64,000 nt of DNA from Dysidea avara (taxonomy: Eukaryota; Porifera; Demospongiae; Dictyoceratida; Dysideidae), in the NCBI RefSeq assembly GCF_963678975.1, contig NC_089277.1:23324672-23388671 (forward strand). Direction: 5' to 3'. This document shows positions 62,114 through 64,000 of this stretch, piece after piece. Within the stretch, counting starts at the first letter, position 1; every line of letters starts with the position of its first letter. A program made the position numbers and the translations under genes. The notes beneath the pieces are model-generated. The model was given only the letters and a program-made list of their open reading frames with translations. It did not search any database and was not told where the DNA came from.

Positions 62114-63941
62114 CTACAAAAAGAAAATTGACACTTTTGTGTTACAAATTTTAAATAAACATAATGTTGCCACAAAAAAGAGCACCTAAAAGTAACAAGG
62201 TTGTTATGGAAAAATCAACAAAAGCACATTACATACAATATACATATCCCCACTATAACAGTACAACTACTCTATACAATATAGCAAATCCATAACACAA
62301 GAATATGACACATGGTTACTAGAATGCGTGATGTAATGTTAACCACATCATCTGCCAACCACTACAAAACTTAAACAGTCTGGCCAAGTCAGAGTATGGA
62401 TAAAGACTTTTTTGAGTGCAACTATGCTAAAATTGAATACTGTATAGCCAGAAAGTTTGGCAGGGGGAAACTTTGGGGATTTGTATAATAGCATTTTGGC
62501 AAGAAAAAAGGCTTGGCAATTTAGTAGAGCTGATGCACAATTGTATTGGACAAAGGATTTGGTGGATTTTTAGTTTGGCGAAACACCACTCACTTGCCAA
62601 ATTTGCCAAACTCTCCAGCTAAATGGTAGCCATTATCTTTTAGTAAATGACTGCCTCACTGTGGTCTGACTCTGTAGCTAAATTATGCTTGTGAGAATAC
62701 CCCCAAGGGGAAAACAAGATTTCAGATATGCCACTACTAAGATATAACCTATTGTGTGATGGGGTGTAGCACATGCCCTATTTTTGCAGGCAACATTAAG
62801 TTGATCGAATTCCTTCTTAGGAGGTGGGAACATAGTGGAGATTTTTGGAAAGCTACTTTGCTCCAGGATGTGACACTAGAATTTGTCGGTCTCATATTCC
62901 AGGGATGGGATACGGGCATACATGACATTACATACATGGGTGCATTTATCACCATCTTCTCCAGTTTGGTCAGCAGGTGGGAATTTGTAGGGGATTCGTC
63001 ACCGTAACTCGTCCTCAGGATAGGGGTACTTGCAACAAACATAGGAATGTTAGTGATTCCCGGGGTAATTTGTAACATGAATGTTGTGCCAGGGATGAAT
63101 TAGTCACACAATCATTGCAAATCCCCACCTCTGATTGAGTCTGACTTGGGCGTAACATCAGTACACATTAATTGGTGAATTATGCACCTATCAATGTCAC
63201 GCCCCACCTACCCCAGGTCGGACAGCGGGTGGGGATTTGTCACCCAAACTCATCCCCAGGGTAGGGGCATTTGCAACACAAATAGCCATACTTGGCCATA
63301 TTGTTAGTGATTCCTGGGATAATATGTAACTCGAAGTTGTCTCCAGGAGTGGGGAATTTAATTTGTCATTCAATCCCCACCTCTGCTCGACCTCGAACAG
63401 GCTCTGCCTTCTGTGTACACCCTCCAGTGCCTAACTGGTAAAGTAGATAACAACAACGACGACCTGGGGTAGGTGGGGCTTGACATTGATAGGTGCATTA
63501 CGATCGAAACATCATACAACGTACAATCAATACAATTATACAAACACTTCCAACTTGTTGATATACCATGATAGGATTTTCATTTACAGCCTGGCTTTGC
63601 GTAGTTTTCAACCGCTAACGAACATCTAATTTTATTGATTGTGGGTTTGATTTTTAGGTTCATTAAATCCGTTTATCCGCAAACGCAAGGGGCAGGCGCC
63701 GATAGTAACTAGAAGGGAGGAATTTTCATCAATACAGGCTATCTTTTATGCATTCCACTCTAATAGGCCAGGCAAACTTGTGCCGTGTTATCAATTAAGT
63801 GCACGTATTTCGGACGCTGGCTACCATTTTACAGCACAGCAAGTGTCACTTGCACCTCAAAAACGGTGGTAAAATGTAAGTACATGCTTTAGCTAACGTC
63901 TATAGTAACAGACAGCTTGGTTTGGAGTGTTTTCTTTAATA
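62114..63941. other. Upstream region of gene C
   Basis: Shares ordered blocks with the gene B upstream region up to about 63660, so the duplicated segment includes this DNA. It also holds internal repeats around 62960-63400 (CAGCAGGTGGGAATTTGT / CAGCGGGTGGGGATTTGTCA; GTGATTCCCGGGGTAAT / GTGATTCCTGGGATAAT). No start exon for gene C was found. Confidence 0.45.
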
Positions 63942-64000
63942 ATGAATATAAACGACCTCCCGCCTGCATGGAAATCAATCCAAATTTATGAGAAACAAGT
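63942..64000 (+). CDS. Possible 5' start of a plus-strand gene, cut by the window
   Basis: An ATG opens a frame reading MNINDLPPAWKSIQIYEKQ to the window end, after a stretch that is less AT-rich than its surroundings. Only 19 codons are visible, so this is weak. No family can be named. Confidence 0.2.
   Translation, partial: MNINDLPPAWKSIQIYEKQ

Overview
The window looks like nuclear DNA of an invertebrate animal. It is AT-rich and gene-poor, genes are split by many GT-AG introns, and much of the rest is transposon debris, microsatellites and foldback elements, with one 200-base assembly gap (50129-50328). The style of the repeats and the very short introns in one region made me think of a sponge, but I cannot prove the taxon from sequence alone.

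The only clearly recognisable host genes are three tandem paralogues on the minus strand. They encode multi-pass membrane proteins of the SLC35F1/F2-like branch of the drug/metabolite transporter superfamily: gene A (2736-14032), gene B (21179-35366) and gene C (53197-62113). In each I could place six coding exons with matching splice sites and phases. The first five have identical lengths in all three genes (295, 157, 160, 53 and 155 bases); the last is 252, 264 or 270 bases and differs in its cytosolic tail. All visible exons are open, so all three may be functional. The short first coding exon (start codon) was not found in any copy. Introns of B and C are still partly alignable, so the duplication is fairly recent, and several transposon insertions in B post-date it.

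Layout: 1-2735, foldback element and a decayed LINE; 2736-14032, gene A; 14033-21178, intergenic repeats including a 1-kb hAT-like element nested in a LINE 3' end; 21179-35366, gene B, whose 8-kb last intron holds a 2-kb TIR element carrying a spliced ORF on the opposite strand, and whose intron upstream of the 157-base exon holds two nested TIR elements; 35367-53196, intergenic DNA dominated by two inverted copies (37610-43021 and 47901-51153) of a composite element made of a non-coding head, a 31-bp tandem array and a terminal palindrome of about 320 bp; 53197-62113, gene C; 62114-64000, sequence related to the region upstream of gene B.

The best candidates for something undescribed are the composite satellite/palindrome element family (four loci here share one terminus), the spliced ORF inside the TA-flanked TIR element at 22615-24596, an unrecognised spliced ORF at 52009-52561, and a short dispersed motif around CTCTATTAGAGTAT found at about 20 places.
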